A stretch of 64,000 nucleotides of DNA from positions 14,313,026-14,377,025 of the forward strand of contig NC_080049.1 of NCBI RefSeq assembly GCF_026212465.1. Reading direction: 5' to 3'. The position numbers were made by a program, and so were the translations under genes. Origin of the DNA: Amaranthus tricolor (taxonomy: Eukaryota; Streptophyta; Magnoliopsida; Caryophyllales; Amaranthaceae). Each line of letters starts with the position of its first letter. The first letter of the stretch is position 1. The notes beneath the pieces were generated by a model. It was not told where the DNA came from, searched no databases, and was given only the letters and a program-made list of their open reading frames with translations. Positions 21,576 through 31,951 of the stretch are shown here, piece by piece.

Positions 21576-23539
21576 TGTAACACCCTCAAAATAGGTAGAA
21601 CTTTTGAAATACCCTTTATTAAAAACATGAGCCAAAACCTACTCATGTGAGTGTTACCGCCACATCTATTTCTAATAAAATAAATATAAGGCTTAACGAC
21701 TAATAAATAACTTAATAACTTTAAATCCAACAAAGGGTCTTACAACAGAATAAAAGACTGAAACGTAATCTGTATCCATATAAAATTTAAACAACTAAAA
21801 AAAATTTAAACTGAAATACGACTCTAATAAAAGCTATATTTCTAAGTGATCCTCATTCCACGATTCCAACGCAATCAATAACCTGCAACATAAGAATGCA
21901 AGAAAAACAAGGGAAAAACTCCAAAAATCAGGAAATTGAGTAATTCCAACTTCATCCCGTAAAACGATTAAATTCGAAAATGATTTAAGAAAATAAAATA
22001 TAATCAAATTGAAGATAATTTTAGAAAATAATATATAGCTGAGTTTAAAAGAAAAACAATTTGAGAAAACAATATATATAATATCACATAAACCAATTTA
22101 TTAATTAAATATTTAATAATGACAACCACAAAATCAATTTTTAATTTGAGGGAACGAGAACGCCAGTAGGCCGAGACTTTACCCCTATACCTACTTCATC
22201 AAGAGGTCGTCACCCCAAATAATTAAAGGCCAGCAGAGTAGTCTCAGGGAACCCTAGTGTGCACACCCCTTCTACTTGGATCACAACAAATAGAAGAAAG
22301 ACCAAACATCGTATCGAGTATCAGAATTAATAATAACTGTCGGTAGCTATACTAACCAAACAGGACAACCTGTTCATCACCCTTATACTTGAATCACAAA
22401 AAATTTAAGAGCTTCATTTCCCTCGTGTTACACTTTACGTGATTTAATATATTTTAATAATTAGTCGCGAACACACAAACATATAATCAAACATACATTA
22501 TACATTTTATTTTATGATCATAGGTTTTCCCAAGAAAAATATATCTCAAGAGTATTCAATTGCAATATTAATATCATAATATATTCTCCCAAATTCAATC
22601 GCATTTAAAATTATTATTGAAATAATAATACAACTCTCATCAAAATAATATTATAAATATTTCTCTTTCAACTAATTATCACTTAGCACATAATACTAAC
22701 GGGATAGTCCTAATTAGATGGACATTGAGAATTACCTTGTCACACGATCCTAGACAACGTACGCTCCAAATAATCTCTGTCTACGAATCCGCTGTCTACA
22801 CGAGAAAATAATATATCTCAATTTAATACCCCGATCAACCCATCGAAATAAATAAATTAAAAGACTCCTTTTCCTTTTATATACTTTATTTAAAAAGAAT
22901 AATTTTAAACATGTAATTTAAAATTGTAAGAGTTAAAATAAAAGATAAGAAAAAAAAAGAAATCATAATTATTATAAAAAAAAAGAGAAAGGTGGGTTCT
23001 GTCCAGGATACCCACGAAAAGAAAGAAGAAAGGGAAGGAAGAGAGAGAAGGAGAAAGGGAGAACGAAAAAGGAGAAGGTGCCGGCCGGCGGTGGCTCTAG
23101 TGGCCGCCGTCGCACGCCGGTGGTATCCCGGTGACTGCTGTATCGCGGGAAAACTAAGGTCAGAAATAATTTTTTTTATCAAGTACAAAATGTGTAATTT
23201 GGATTGAAATAGGTAGTACAATATTATAAAGAGATGAAATTACATACTTTTAATATCAAAATCTTCTCTTTTCTTGATTAAATATTAAGCAATTTAAGGA
23301 TGGAGTAAGTAGTTTGTAGGAGAAAAAGGAAGTGTGAGTAATAATATGAAATAATTAAGGGTAATTGATTTAATTTATAAAAGGTAAGTGAGGTTAGTTA
23401 TAAGATTTAGAGGGAGAAGTGTGAAGTTATTTGTTAATGGGGAGTTATTTATTTATTTTTTTATTATTTTTAAAATTTATTTATTTATTTATTTATTATT
23501 ATTATTTAAAAAAAAAAAAGAAAACGAATGTTACGTACA
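21576..23539 (-). repeat. Element A 5' LTR, shared with the truncated copy to its right (1964 bp)
   Basis: It starts TGTAACACCC and ends GTTACGTACA. It is followed at 23540 by the same polypurine/pol-end sequence that follows the first LTR, so this LTR is at once the 5' LTR of element A and the 3' LTR of a second, truncated unit. It lacks an internal segment of about 170 bp that is present at about 13885-14050. Confidence 0.9.
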
Positions 23540-25094
23540 CTCCCCTTAAAACAAAAGTTCGTCTTTGAGCTTAAAGTTAACTACTGAAGTTTTAAAAGAA
23601 AAAGAAGATTGGATGGTTTTGATAGACTCGCATAACCCCCCCCCCCCCCTATTTTAAAAAGTTTCGTCCTCAAAACTCAACGTACCTGTTCGAAAAGTTC
23701 GGGGTATCGCTTTCTCATGTCAACTTCGGTTTCCCATGTGGCTTCTTTAGTTTGTTGGTTCGCCCATAATATCTTGACCAACTTAATTTCCTTGTTCCGG
23801 GTACATCTTTTTTTGGTATCAAGGATTTTTATTGGCTTTCCTTCAAAGGTAAGGGATTTATCAAGTTCAATGGTTTCAGGTTGTATGATATGGGAAGGGT
23901 CATGGACATATTTTCGGAGTTGGGATACATGGAAGACATTGTAGACTTTGGCTAGGTTCATAGGTAGGGCTAATCTATAGGCTACTTTCCCAATTCGTTC
24001 CAATACTTCATAAGGACCTATAAAACGAGGACTCAATTTACCCTTCCTATTAAATCTCATGACACCCTTGGTTGATGACACTTTGAGCAAAACTTTTTCA
24101 CCTACTTTAAACTCTAATGCCCTCCTCCTTTTGTCTGCATACGACTTCCGACGATCTTGCGCTCCCCTCATACGTTCTTGAATCAACCTTACCTTCTTTG
24201 TATTCTGTAGTATGAATCAATCATTCTCTATGTTTGACCATCTGTTGCTGGATGAAATGCAGTATGAACTTTAGTATCGTTCCTACTGCTTCTTGTAGCA
24301 TCATCCAAAATTTGGACAGAAATCTCGAATCTCTATCCGATACAATGTCCTTAGGCACACCATGCAATCTCACTACCTCTTGAAAATACGCGTCTGCCAT
24401 CTGTTGCATTGACCAAGTATTCTTCATCGCTATAAACCTTGTTGTTTTTTTTAATCGATCCACTGTCACGCATATGGCATTCTTCCCTGTTTTTGACTTT
24501 GGCAATCCTATTACAAAGTCCATTGAAATCGACGAAAAGAAAAAGAGAAAGGTGGGTTTTGTGCAGGATACCCACGATAACAAAGAAGAAAGGGAAGGAA
24601 GAGAGATGAGGAGAAAGGGAGAAGGAAGAAGGAGAAGGTGCCGGTAGGCAGTGGCCGCCGTCGCACGTCGGTTGTATCCCGGTGACTGCCGTATCGCCGA
24701 AAAACTAAGGTCAGAAATAATTTTTTTTTTATCAAATAAATATTGTGTAATTTGGATTGAAATTGGTAGAATAATATTATAAAGAGATGAAATTATATAC
24801 CTTTAATATCAAAATCTTGCCTTTTCTTGATTAAATTTTAAGCAATTGGAGGATGAAGGAAGTAGTTTGTAGGAGAAAAAGGAAGTGTGAGTAATAATGT
24901 GAATGAATTATGGGTAATTGATTTAATTTATAATAGGTAAGTGAGGTTAGTTATAAGATTTAGAGGGAGAAGTGGGAAGTTATTTGTTAATGGGGAGTTA
25001 TTTTTTTTTTAATTGTTTTTAAAATTTCTGAAATTTATTTATTTATTATTATTATTATTCTTTTTTTTAGAAAAAAAAAAAGAAAACGAATGTT
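23540..25094 (-). mobile_element. Truncated second unit of element A: pol 3' end plus partial LTR
   Basis: 23540-24533 repeats the pol end of element A, with the chromodomain/integrase C-terminus at 23677-24186 and an integrase-core piece containing MDFVIGLPKSKTGKNAICV at about 24530. There is a small deletion near 24205. The sequence then jumps at about 24534 straight into the middle of a third LTR (24534-25094), including its GC-rich block, and ends GAATGTTACA. A run of 14 C at 23636-23649 marks slippage near the polypurine tract. Most of gag and pol is deleted. The arrangement LTR-internal-LTR-internal-LTR is typical of unequal recombination between LTRs. Confidence 0.85.
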
Positions 25095-25930
25095 ACAGTT
25101 AACATATTTACCATCATGACTACATGTGTCGTGTAATGGAAAGTTTGTGTTGAAAGATTAAAAAAAACTCAAATTGACCAGCAAAGACACAAAAACACAA
25201 TTTGGAAGTGTAGATCTATGAAACAAATAATAATCAACCATAACAAGACAAGTTCTTGGTACATATAATATAACAAGTTTAATATGTTTCGTGTCTCACT
25301 TTAATTATACTACATACTAACTATAAACCTCCGGCCTTTGCATAATTCACCCTTTACAACGTTTTTACATTTTAATATTTTCATCCCCATTACTCTTTTT
25401 TAAAAATGTATCAAACTACATTATTGCATTTAATAGTGTAACTTGTGGACCACATGCATAGCACACAATCATTTTAATTATCTAGGGTATTTAAATGACA
25501 ATGTTAAGCACTCAAAGTGACGAGTAGTTACAATGTGACCTACAATGTAGTAAGATAGACATAATTAGTACACAAAATCATTTTTAACAAAAAAAGTAAA
25601 AATAAATTTAAAAAACACCACTTATGGCTTTATATAAGGGAAGAGGGAAAAGGGAAAAAATGGGGATAATATGAAAGTTTGAATTGATGAGAAATTAACA
25701 TGGGAAATTATCACTAAGCAGTTGAAAACTTGAAGAAATTTGAACGAATGTTGAACCTGGAAAAGCTCGAAGAAACTTCAAGCTTGAAAAACACCAACAA
25801 TAGAGTTTAAAGTTGGATGAATGAAGCAAACTTGAAGCTTAATTTCACACAACATTTGAATGTAACGAATGAAATGAATGAACACCAACAATGGAGTTTT
25901 CTAGGTTGAATGAACCTTAATTTTGCACAG
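25095..25930. other. AT-rich region without recognised genes
   Basis: No coding feature is supported. A TATA-like CTTTATATAAGG at about 25628 precedes a purine-rich tract (25640-25670), but no credible ORF follows. Near 25760-25920 the words AACACCAACAATRGAGTTT and GAATGAA recur, suggesting a small decayed duplication. Confidence 0.45.
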
Positions 25931-25938
25931 TAGGTTGA

Positions 25939-26443
25939 TTATTAAAATCGCGATTTTGATCTACGATTCTACGATTTTACGATCTAAAAATAAGCGAGCG
26001 ATTCGAATCATAGGTACAATCGTAAGTTCGTAGAAACTTACGATTCTAATTAATATAAAATTTGTAGAGGTAGAATCATAACACGATTTTACGATTCGAC
26101 GATTTAACGATTCGATTCTACATATTTATTTTTAATTTTATAAATTTTTCTTATGTACCAATTTTTCTTACAATTTAATGATCCATCATCATAATTTTAA
26201 AAAAATAAATTTCTTCATCTAGGTATGAAGATTTAAACTAATTATTAAATATTTTTCTATTTCATTAGTAAAAATGAAGTGAATGAAACTTTAATTAATA
26301 AACTTAAACTTTTGAGGTGAATAAATATGACTAGATAGCAAATTTAAGTTTATTGTAGAATCTTATAATTCTACGATTCGATTCTACCTATTCGATTTTA
26401 CAGGTCTGACCGATTTCAAGTAGAATCTCGATTTTAACAACTT
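25939..26443. mobile_element. hAT-like MITE (505 bp) rich in CGATTCTACGATT motifs
   Basis: It is bounded by the exact 8-bp duplication TAGGTTGA at 25931-25938 and 26444-26451. The ends are inverted (TTATTAAAATCGCGATT and AATCTCGATTTTAACAACTT). Both subterminal parts carry many copies of CTACGATTYTACGATT-type words. No transposase is encoded. A relative of the same family is at 56190-57858. Confidence 0.85.
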
Positions 26444-26451
26444 TAGGTTGA

Positions 26452-26927
26452 AAGGAACTGTATAGTGGTCGAATGGGTAGAAGCAAGAATGAGTATGTAC
26501 TGTTGTTTAGCTTATGTGCGGGATTGTAAATAAAAAATACAATTATCTACTGCAGTTTCTATAGAATTACATCACATAGCACATATGTTGTATCACATTA
26601 TCTACTATAGTATTTTACACTTATTGCTTCTTCTTTGTTGTTTATCGAGACCTTAAGTTAGCGTTTTGAGGTCGAATGTGGGCATGATTCGCTAATTTGA
26701 GTTTTTTTGTCGTTATTTGCCTTTTTATGCCTTATTGTTCCATGTTCGAGTGATTCAAACAAGTTTCCAACCATCTCAGTCCTCAATCATGTCTACCAAG
26801 CTTCAATGATACATCATTACAAAGTTCGACATCTTATTATAGATCATGAAGGCTTTCATTAAAGATGAAGAAAGTTCGAAGGTCATTTGATGGAGTTTCA
26901 AGCCATTTGGATGTTCTATACATGACC
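26452..26927. other. First visible piece of the outer LTR-like host sequence
   Basis: Non-coding sequence with the style of a large plant Ty3 (Athila/Tat-like) LTR. It is broken by the insertion of element B and continues at 40305. A start near TGTTGTTTATCGAGACC (about 26635) is possible but unproven. It is supported mainly by continuity across the insertions. Confidence 0.4.
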
Positions 26928-27543
26928 TGTAACGGTCCGGTTTAAGTGACCCAAAAATCCATATGAAAATACAAACTTCGGTTCACTCATTGGACTCTAG
27001 AGAAGACTTTTCTCTAGGAGCATCAATGTTCCGTCGATAAAGAAATATAGCTAAAACAGAAAACAATACCAGCATGAAAGAAAATAAGTCAGCGGAAGCT
27101 CTTACATACAACTCAAGAGCCTAAAGGCCTCTAGAATAACTAATTGAAATAAGCAAAAACGAAAAGAAAACTACACTATCTCCTGTTACATAAGTACAGA
27201 GTTTCTTTCTACTCATAATCCAATACAAAAAGATAATAGCATAGTCTTGATGATTACGGGTTCTAAGTTGAGACCTCACTCCAGACCCCACCTGCAATCA
27301 ACCTACTAGTCGTTGTATGACAACACACAGTAGGTTCCAAAGAAACAAACCAATACACGTCAGAGACTTCATACAAATATCAATCGGGTTGAACACATGC
27401 AATATGTTTATCCTAGCATGCATAGGCTCTAATACATTCATTATTAGTTAATCTCAACTTGTAACGTTGCCCGTCCTGTTCGGGTTGTTCAAGTATAAAT
27501 CATTCAGTATTAGATAATTCTAACTTGTAACGTTGCCCGTCCT

Positions 27544-30492
27544 TAGGCATGGCCACGGTCCGGGTTGGGTCCGTTCCGTTCCGGTTCCACCCGGTTTCGG
27601 TTCCATTTGGAACCTGTCGCGAACGGTTCCGGTTTCGGTTCCGGGCGGTTCCAAACAGTTCCTTGGCGGTTCATGAGGCGGTTCCGGCGGTTCCAACTCG
27701 TGGGAAGGGCGGGTCGGACCATCGGTTCCATTTTTATTTTTCCTTTAAACATTTATATAATATAAAAATACTATAATATTGCGGACGTACCTTTGATGAT
27801 TACTTGATTATTAGCGAAATTCATTGCATGTCAAGTTGTCATCGTTATTAAAATATTTACTAAAAAGAATGAAAAAAATAAATTAATAAGAAACGAATCA
27901 ACGATAATGTCGATAAAGATGATTAATAAAAAAAGAGGGAGAAAATGGACTTGAACCCAGTACCCAAAGGAATACTAAGCTACCTACGTATCCCGAAGGA
28001 ATCAAAGCCCACGTAGTTCTTTCATACCTTTTATTTGTAGTTGTTGAATGTTGATTTATCGTTGTCCGATTGATCCTATTCGTCTTCGTCATCATCATCT
28101 GGTTGGTTAGATGCTTCCGCTGACTCTCCTAGACGTATCGTGTTTTGGGTTTTATACACTAGCATAGTAATCATAAATTTCTGCTAAAAGTTTTATACAA
28201 GTTCAAACATAATTATGTACATCACTACGCGGGCGATCTAATGATTGGTAGTAAAATCCAATTACTTTAGTAAGGAATTTTGTCTTAAAACATGGGTCTA
28301 AAATGGTTGCAATTCCATAAATAAAAGGAAAAATCGGTAAAATATGTCTTCCACTTATCCATCATATCTGCTAGAAGGCTTTAAATATGGGTTAGTATCA
28401 TCATGCGTATGTTTAAGAAGATGATAAAAATAGTAATACACTCACTTATTACTAAGTGGACGTTTGGTTCATAAACATATGAAAAAATCTTAGTTGCGTG
28501 GTCATACGTTTCTAATATTTTATGTACACCTATAGCTAGTTCCCATGTGTCATCAGTTATATAGCTATCTGTACATTCACTATAAAGTTGAGTTATAACT
28601 GGATGATAAGCAATCGCTTTTCTTAATAAATCGTTGGTTGAGCCCCAACGTGTAGGAGTATCTAATGACCAATACACTTTTTTTAGTTGATAATGGTCAC
28701 ATAATTGCTTATATCGTCTCTTTATCTGTCCAATTCTAAGCCACTTCACTATGTCTCTAATTGGATCTAATAAATCACTTAATTGTTTTATACCTGCTTG
28801 GCAAGATAAGTTTACTATATCAGCACAACAACGTATGTGTAATAATCTACCCCCAAGGATAAAACTAAATACAGGTTCGTTATACAAAAGTTCCGTACAT
28901 TTAATGTTAGCGGTTGCATTATCGGTAGAACAACAAAATATCTTATCTAATAAGTTCCATCCTCTACATATCCTTACTAATCTGTATTTTATGTTTTCAC
29001 TCGTATGTCTTTCGAGCATTGCCTCAAAAGCAATTATTCTTTTTTGAATAATCCAATTTTGATCTATCCAATGTGCTGTTACACACATATAAGATTCTAA
29101 ATGTGGGGGAGCAGACCAAATATCAGTTGTTATGCTAACCCTACCATTAAAAAATTTAAATATTTCTACTAATCATAGCGCATTGTTTCATATAATTTAA
29201 TTGTGTGTCGTTTAAGAGTGCTCCTAGGGATTGCTCTATATTGTGGTTGCAAAGTTTTTCTAATGTAATGCTCGTATGCCCTACTTTCACCATGGTTAAA
29301 TGGAAATTCATCACAAATTACATACTTAGAAAATTCATTAATCATATCATTACGATTATATTTAAAAGGCATACCTGTGTTGGGAATGTCCCACTGTCGA
29401 TTTCCACTTGTGGTCCCCCTGCCGCTTGCTGCATGAGTTTCTTTTGTGATTTCATGTTTCTTTGCCAAATGTTTGTTAAAAGATCCCGTACCACCACCTA
29501 ACACGTATTCAGAAAACATAAAAAATAAATTTAAATTTAAAATTTAATCAATTTGAAGAATAAAATTATAAAACTAACCGATAGTTTGGAAATTGACTCG
29601 TTTTACCACGAGCTTGTCTTTGTTGTTGTTGTTGTAGTTGTTTTTCATGTGATCTTGTTAATGACTGTCGAGAATTATGTATCACAATAGGGGTCGTTGG
29701 TTCCTCTTCTTGTTCTTCCTCTTCATCAATTTGTATTTCTCTTTCCACTTCTTCTGCATAATTGTGTAATTCTTGGTCGTACCCTTCTGGATAATTTGGT
29801 TCATAATTATAATTACTAATCAAAGGTGTTGTTGATACCGACAGAGTTGAAGTGGCCTTCCTTTTGGAGCTAGAACCTCCCAATGATTTTGCCACTTTAG
29901 TAACTTTTAGAGGCTTTTTTCAAAAAAGAAGACATGATTGATAATATTGAAATAATAATAGAATTAAGAAATAAATAAATAATTAATAGACTAATTATGT
30001 AATTAACTAAATTAAGAAATAAATAAAAGACTAATTATGTAATTAACTAAATTAAGAAATAATTAAAAGACTAATTATGTGATTAAGAGAATAATTGCGT
30101 AATTAAGTAATTAAGTAGAGAGAGTAGGAGAATAGATGAGTTGTGAATGAAAATGATTGAAAGTGATGGGTATTTATAGAAAAATCCCCAACGGCTAGAT
30201 TCACGGTTCCGGTTCCATGGAACCGCTAGGCCGATTCACCCAGACCGGTCCCCATTCCGGTTCTATGGAATCGTTGGGCCGGTTCACCCGGACTGGTCCC
30301 GGTTTTGCTTCCGGTTCCGGTTCCAACCCGCGGTTCTTAGGTCCGGTTCATGCAGTTTTTTACCGGGCGGTTTCACAGTTCCGCGGTTCGGGTCGGTTCG
30401 GAACCTGTCGCGAATGGTTCCGGTTACGGTTCCGGTTCCAAGCGGTTCGGCACCGGTTCGGTTCTGGGTAACCCACTCCGTGGCCATCTCAA
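27544..30492 (-). mobile_element. hAT transposon (2949 bp) with degraded transposase
   Basis: The ends are TAGGCATGGCCACGG at 27544 and the inverse CCGTGGCCATCTCAA ending at 30492. They are flanked by the exact 8-bp duplication CCCGTCCT (27536-27543 and 30493-30500). Subterminal zones (27550-27735 and 30205-30480) are filled with CGGTTCC/GGTTCCGGTTCC repeats. A hAT-family transposase runs on the minus strand between them. It lies inside the 3' LTR of element B, so it arrived after that retrotransposon. Confidence 0.93.
28381..29895 (-). pseudogene. hAT-family transposase, broken, C-terminal dimerisation domain missing
   Basis: The N-terminal exon (29895-29570) starts MAKSLGGSSSKRKATSTLSV and has an acidic tract and a Gln-rich tract (QLQQQQQRQ). 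A BED-type zinc finger remnant (GGTGSFNKHLAKKHE) follows near 29500; its Cys pair is lost or in a missing piece. The catalytic region reads AHWIDQNWIIQKRIIAFEAM, then CSTDNATAN, then CCADIVNLSCQAGIK and DTPTRWGSTNDLL, matching the RNase H-like core of plant hAT transposases. The conserved C-terminal hATC dimerisation segment is absent after 28381. With the frame breaks near 29165 and 29520, the protein is non-functional. Confidence 0.85.
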
Positions 30493-31774
30493 CCCGTCCT
30501 GTTTGGGTGGTTTAAGTATAGATCCAAATCTTTTTGGAGGAATACACTTGGGAGAGCTAATCCAAGGGCAACCACCAACCTAAGACGTTGCCCGTCCTGT
30601 TCGGGTCGTCAAAGGCTAAAGTATGCATACCCCCATGGTGACCGTAATGATCCAAAACTGCCATGGGAACAATAATCTTAATAATCCAAACCAATACATT
30701 AACCCCTTTGGGTAACATAATACAACCAAACGTCAACCCCTTTAGGTGACAACCACATAAATTCTCAATTTCCGATTAACTTCTTTTAAATTATTTGAGA
30801 TGTCTAACCCTTATGTGATTTACAATGCCTCGATTAGAAATGAAACAACACTACTTGCACAACCACATAAACAATATGGTCTAACAAGGTCACATTCACA
30901 AAATCCTTCAAGAAACTTAAAATTTCATAAATTATGATAATTAAATTAAATACTTAATTCTCTTGACAAATTAAAATTTTGTAGAGAATCATAAAACCAA
31001 ATCACCCTTTTAAATCAAAACGTATATATGTATAAACACAATCCTTCAAACAAATCAAATTTTGCTAAAGGATTTATAATCTCTTGAATAACAACACTAC
31101 TTGGTCTATACCATTTAAATTTCATCTAACAATTGAAATTTTGTTAGAGAAAAGTAAACCATAAAAAAAATTATTTTAATATCATTATAACTTTAATTCT
31201 TAATTCTTATAACAAATTTAAATTTCGTTAAAGAATATTGATCAAGAAGTTCTTTTCTTATTCCTTTTAACAAATTAAAGTTTATTAAAGGATTATTAGT
31301 GAAAATTTTCATATATAAAAGAAAAATATTCAATCCTCTTATAAGTCATAGGATATCATGATACATAAAATATAATTTTTTTTAGAAATCTTTGTATATA
31401 AAATCTATAATTAACAATTCAATTAAACTTACCCTTTGATCAAAAGATTGGATTAAACAACAAGAATTTTTATTTCCTTTTGAATGTGCCGAATACAAGA
31501 CTCCTCCCATGCCTGCACCAACCGGCCACCCCCTCAATTTCCCCTAATTATTTTTTTAAATTAATTAATTAGTTAATTAATTATTATGATATTGTTAAAA
31601 GAGAAAAGAAACGTCACGCGATGACATCGTACGTGATAAAACTCGTTATCGTTAAAATTTAATTTACTTTATTCTTATAATTATATATGTAAAATAGTAT
31701 AATTTAATAATCTTATTTATCTTTTTATCTTATTATATTTTCTTTTTAAACCCGATAAATTACGGGGTGTTACA

Positions 31775-31800
31775 GACTACCCCCCTTAAAAAAAGTTACA
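31775..31800 (-). other. Polypurine tract of element B
   Basis: GACTACCCCCCTTAAAAAAAG directly inside the 3' LTR reads CTTTTTTTAAGGGGGGTAGTC on the element strand, a typical polypurine primer for plus-strand synthesis. Confidence 0.75.
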
Positions 31801-31951
31801 CCCTCGTAACTTGCATGACAACGAAAAACGCAGGACACAAACTCTATCTTAACACGACACTTGTAAAGAGGCAAGACTATAAGTCAAAGAGGTTACGCCC
31901 TCACAAAACACTCGCGCGAAATTCCTATCGCCTTCTACCCCCCTTAGGAAG

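Larger units (their letters stand above)
12794..23539 (-). mobile_element. Ty3 (gypsy) chromovirus, Tekay-like, element A
   Basis: A minus-strand LTR retrotransposon with LTRs at 12794-14924 (3') and 21576-23539 (5'). The primer binding site for initiator-Met tRNA is next to the 5' LTR and a polypurine tract is next to the 3' LTR. Its internal order is leader ORF, gag, protease, reverse transcriptase, RNase H, integrase, chromodomain. A C-terminal chromodomain after the integrase is the hallmark of chromoviruses; its form (KILDTKxRxTRNKEIKLVKI) is closest to the Tekay/Del group as I know it. All major ORFs are broken by stops or frameshifts, so it is not autonomous. No target duplication is visible because the right side continues into a second copy of the internal region. 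Confidence 0.88.
26928..31774 (-). repeat. Element B 3' LTR, interrupted by a hAT element
   Basis: It starts TGTAACGGTC and ends CGGGGTGTTACA. Without the 2949-bp hAT element and its duplication it is about 1.9 kb. Compared with the 5' LTR it lacks about 590 bp at the GTATGGTC/TCTAACAAGG junction (30881) and about 150 bp near 31500. It has an extra 66-bp tandem duplication (27435-27543) beside the hAT insertion point. Confidence 0.9.

Noticed and set aside
23636..23649. Run of 14 C as a regulatory or G-quadruplex signal
   Set aside because: It is a slippage-prone expansion of the CCCCCC already present beside the polypurine region in the sister copy.
27930..28000. A tRNA gene on the minus strand in the hAT element
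   Set aside because: Only a B-box-like word is convincing. I cannot fold a cloverleaf or find a plausible anticodon arm.
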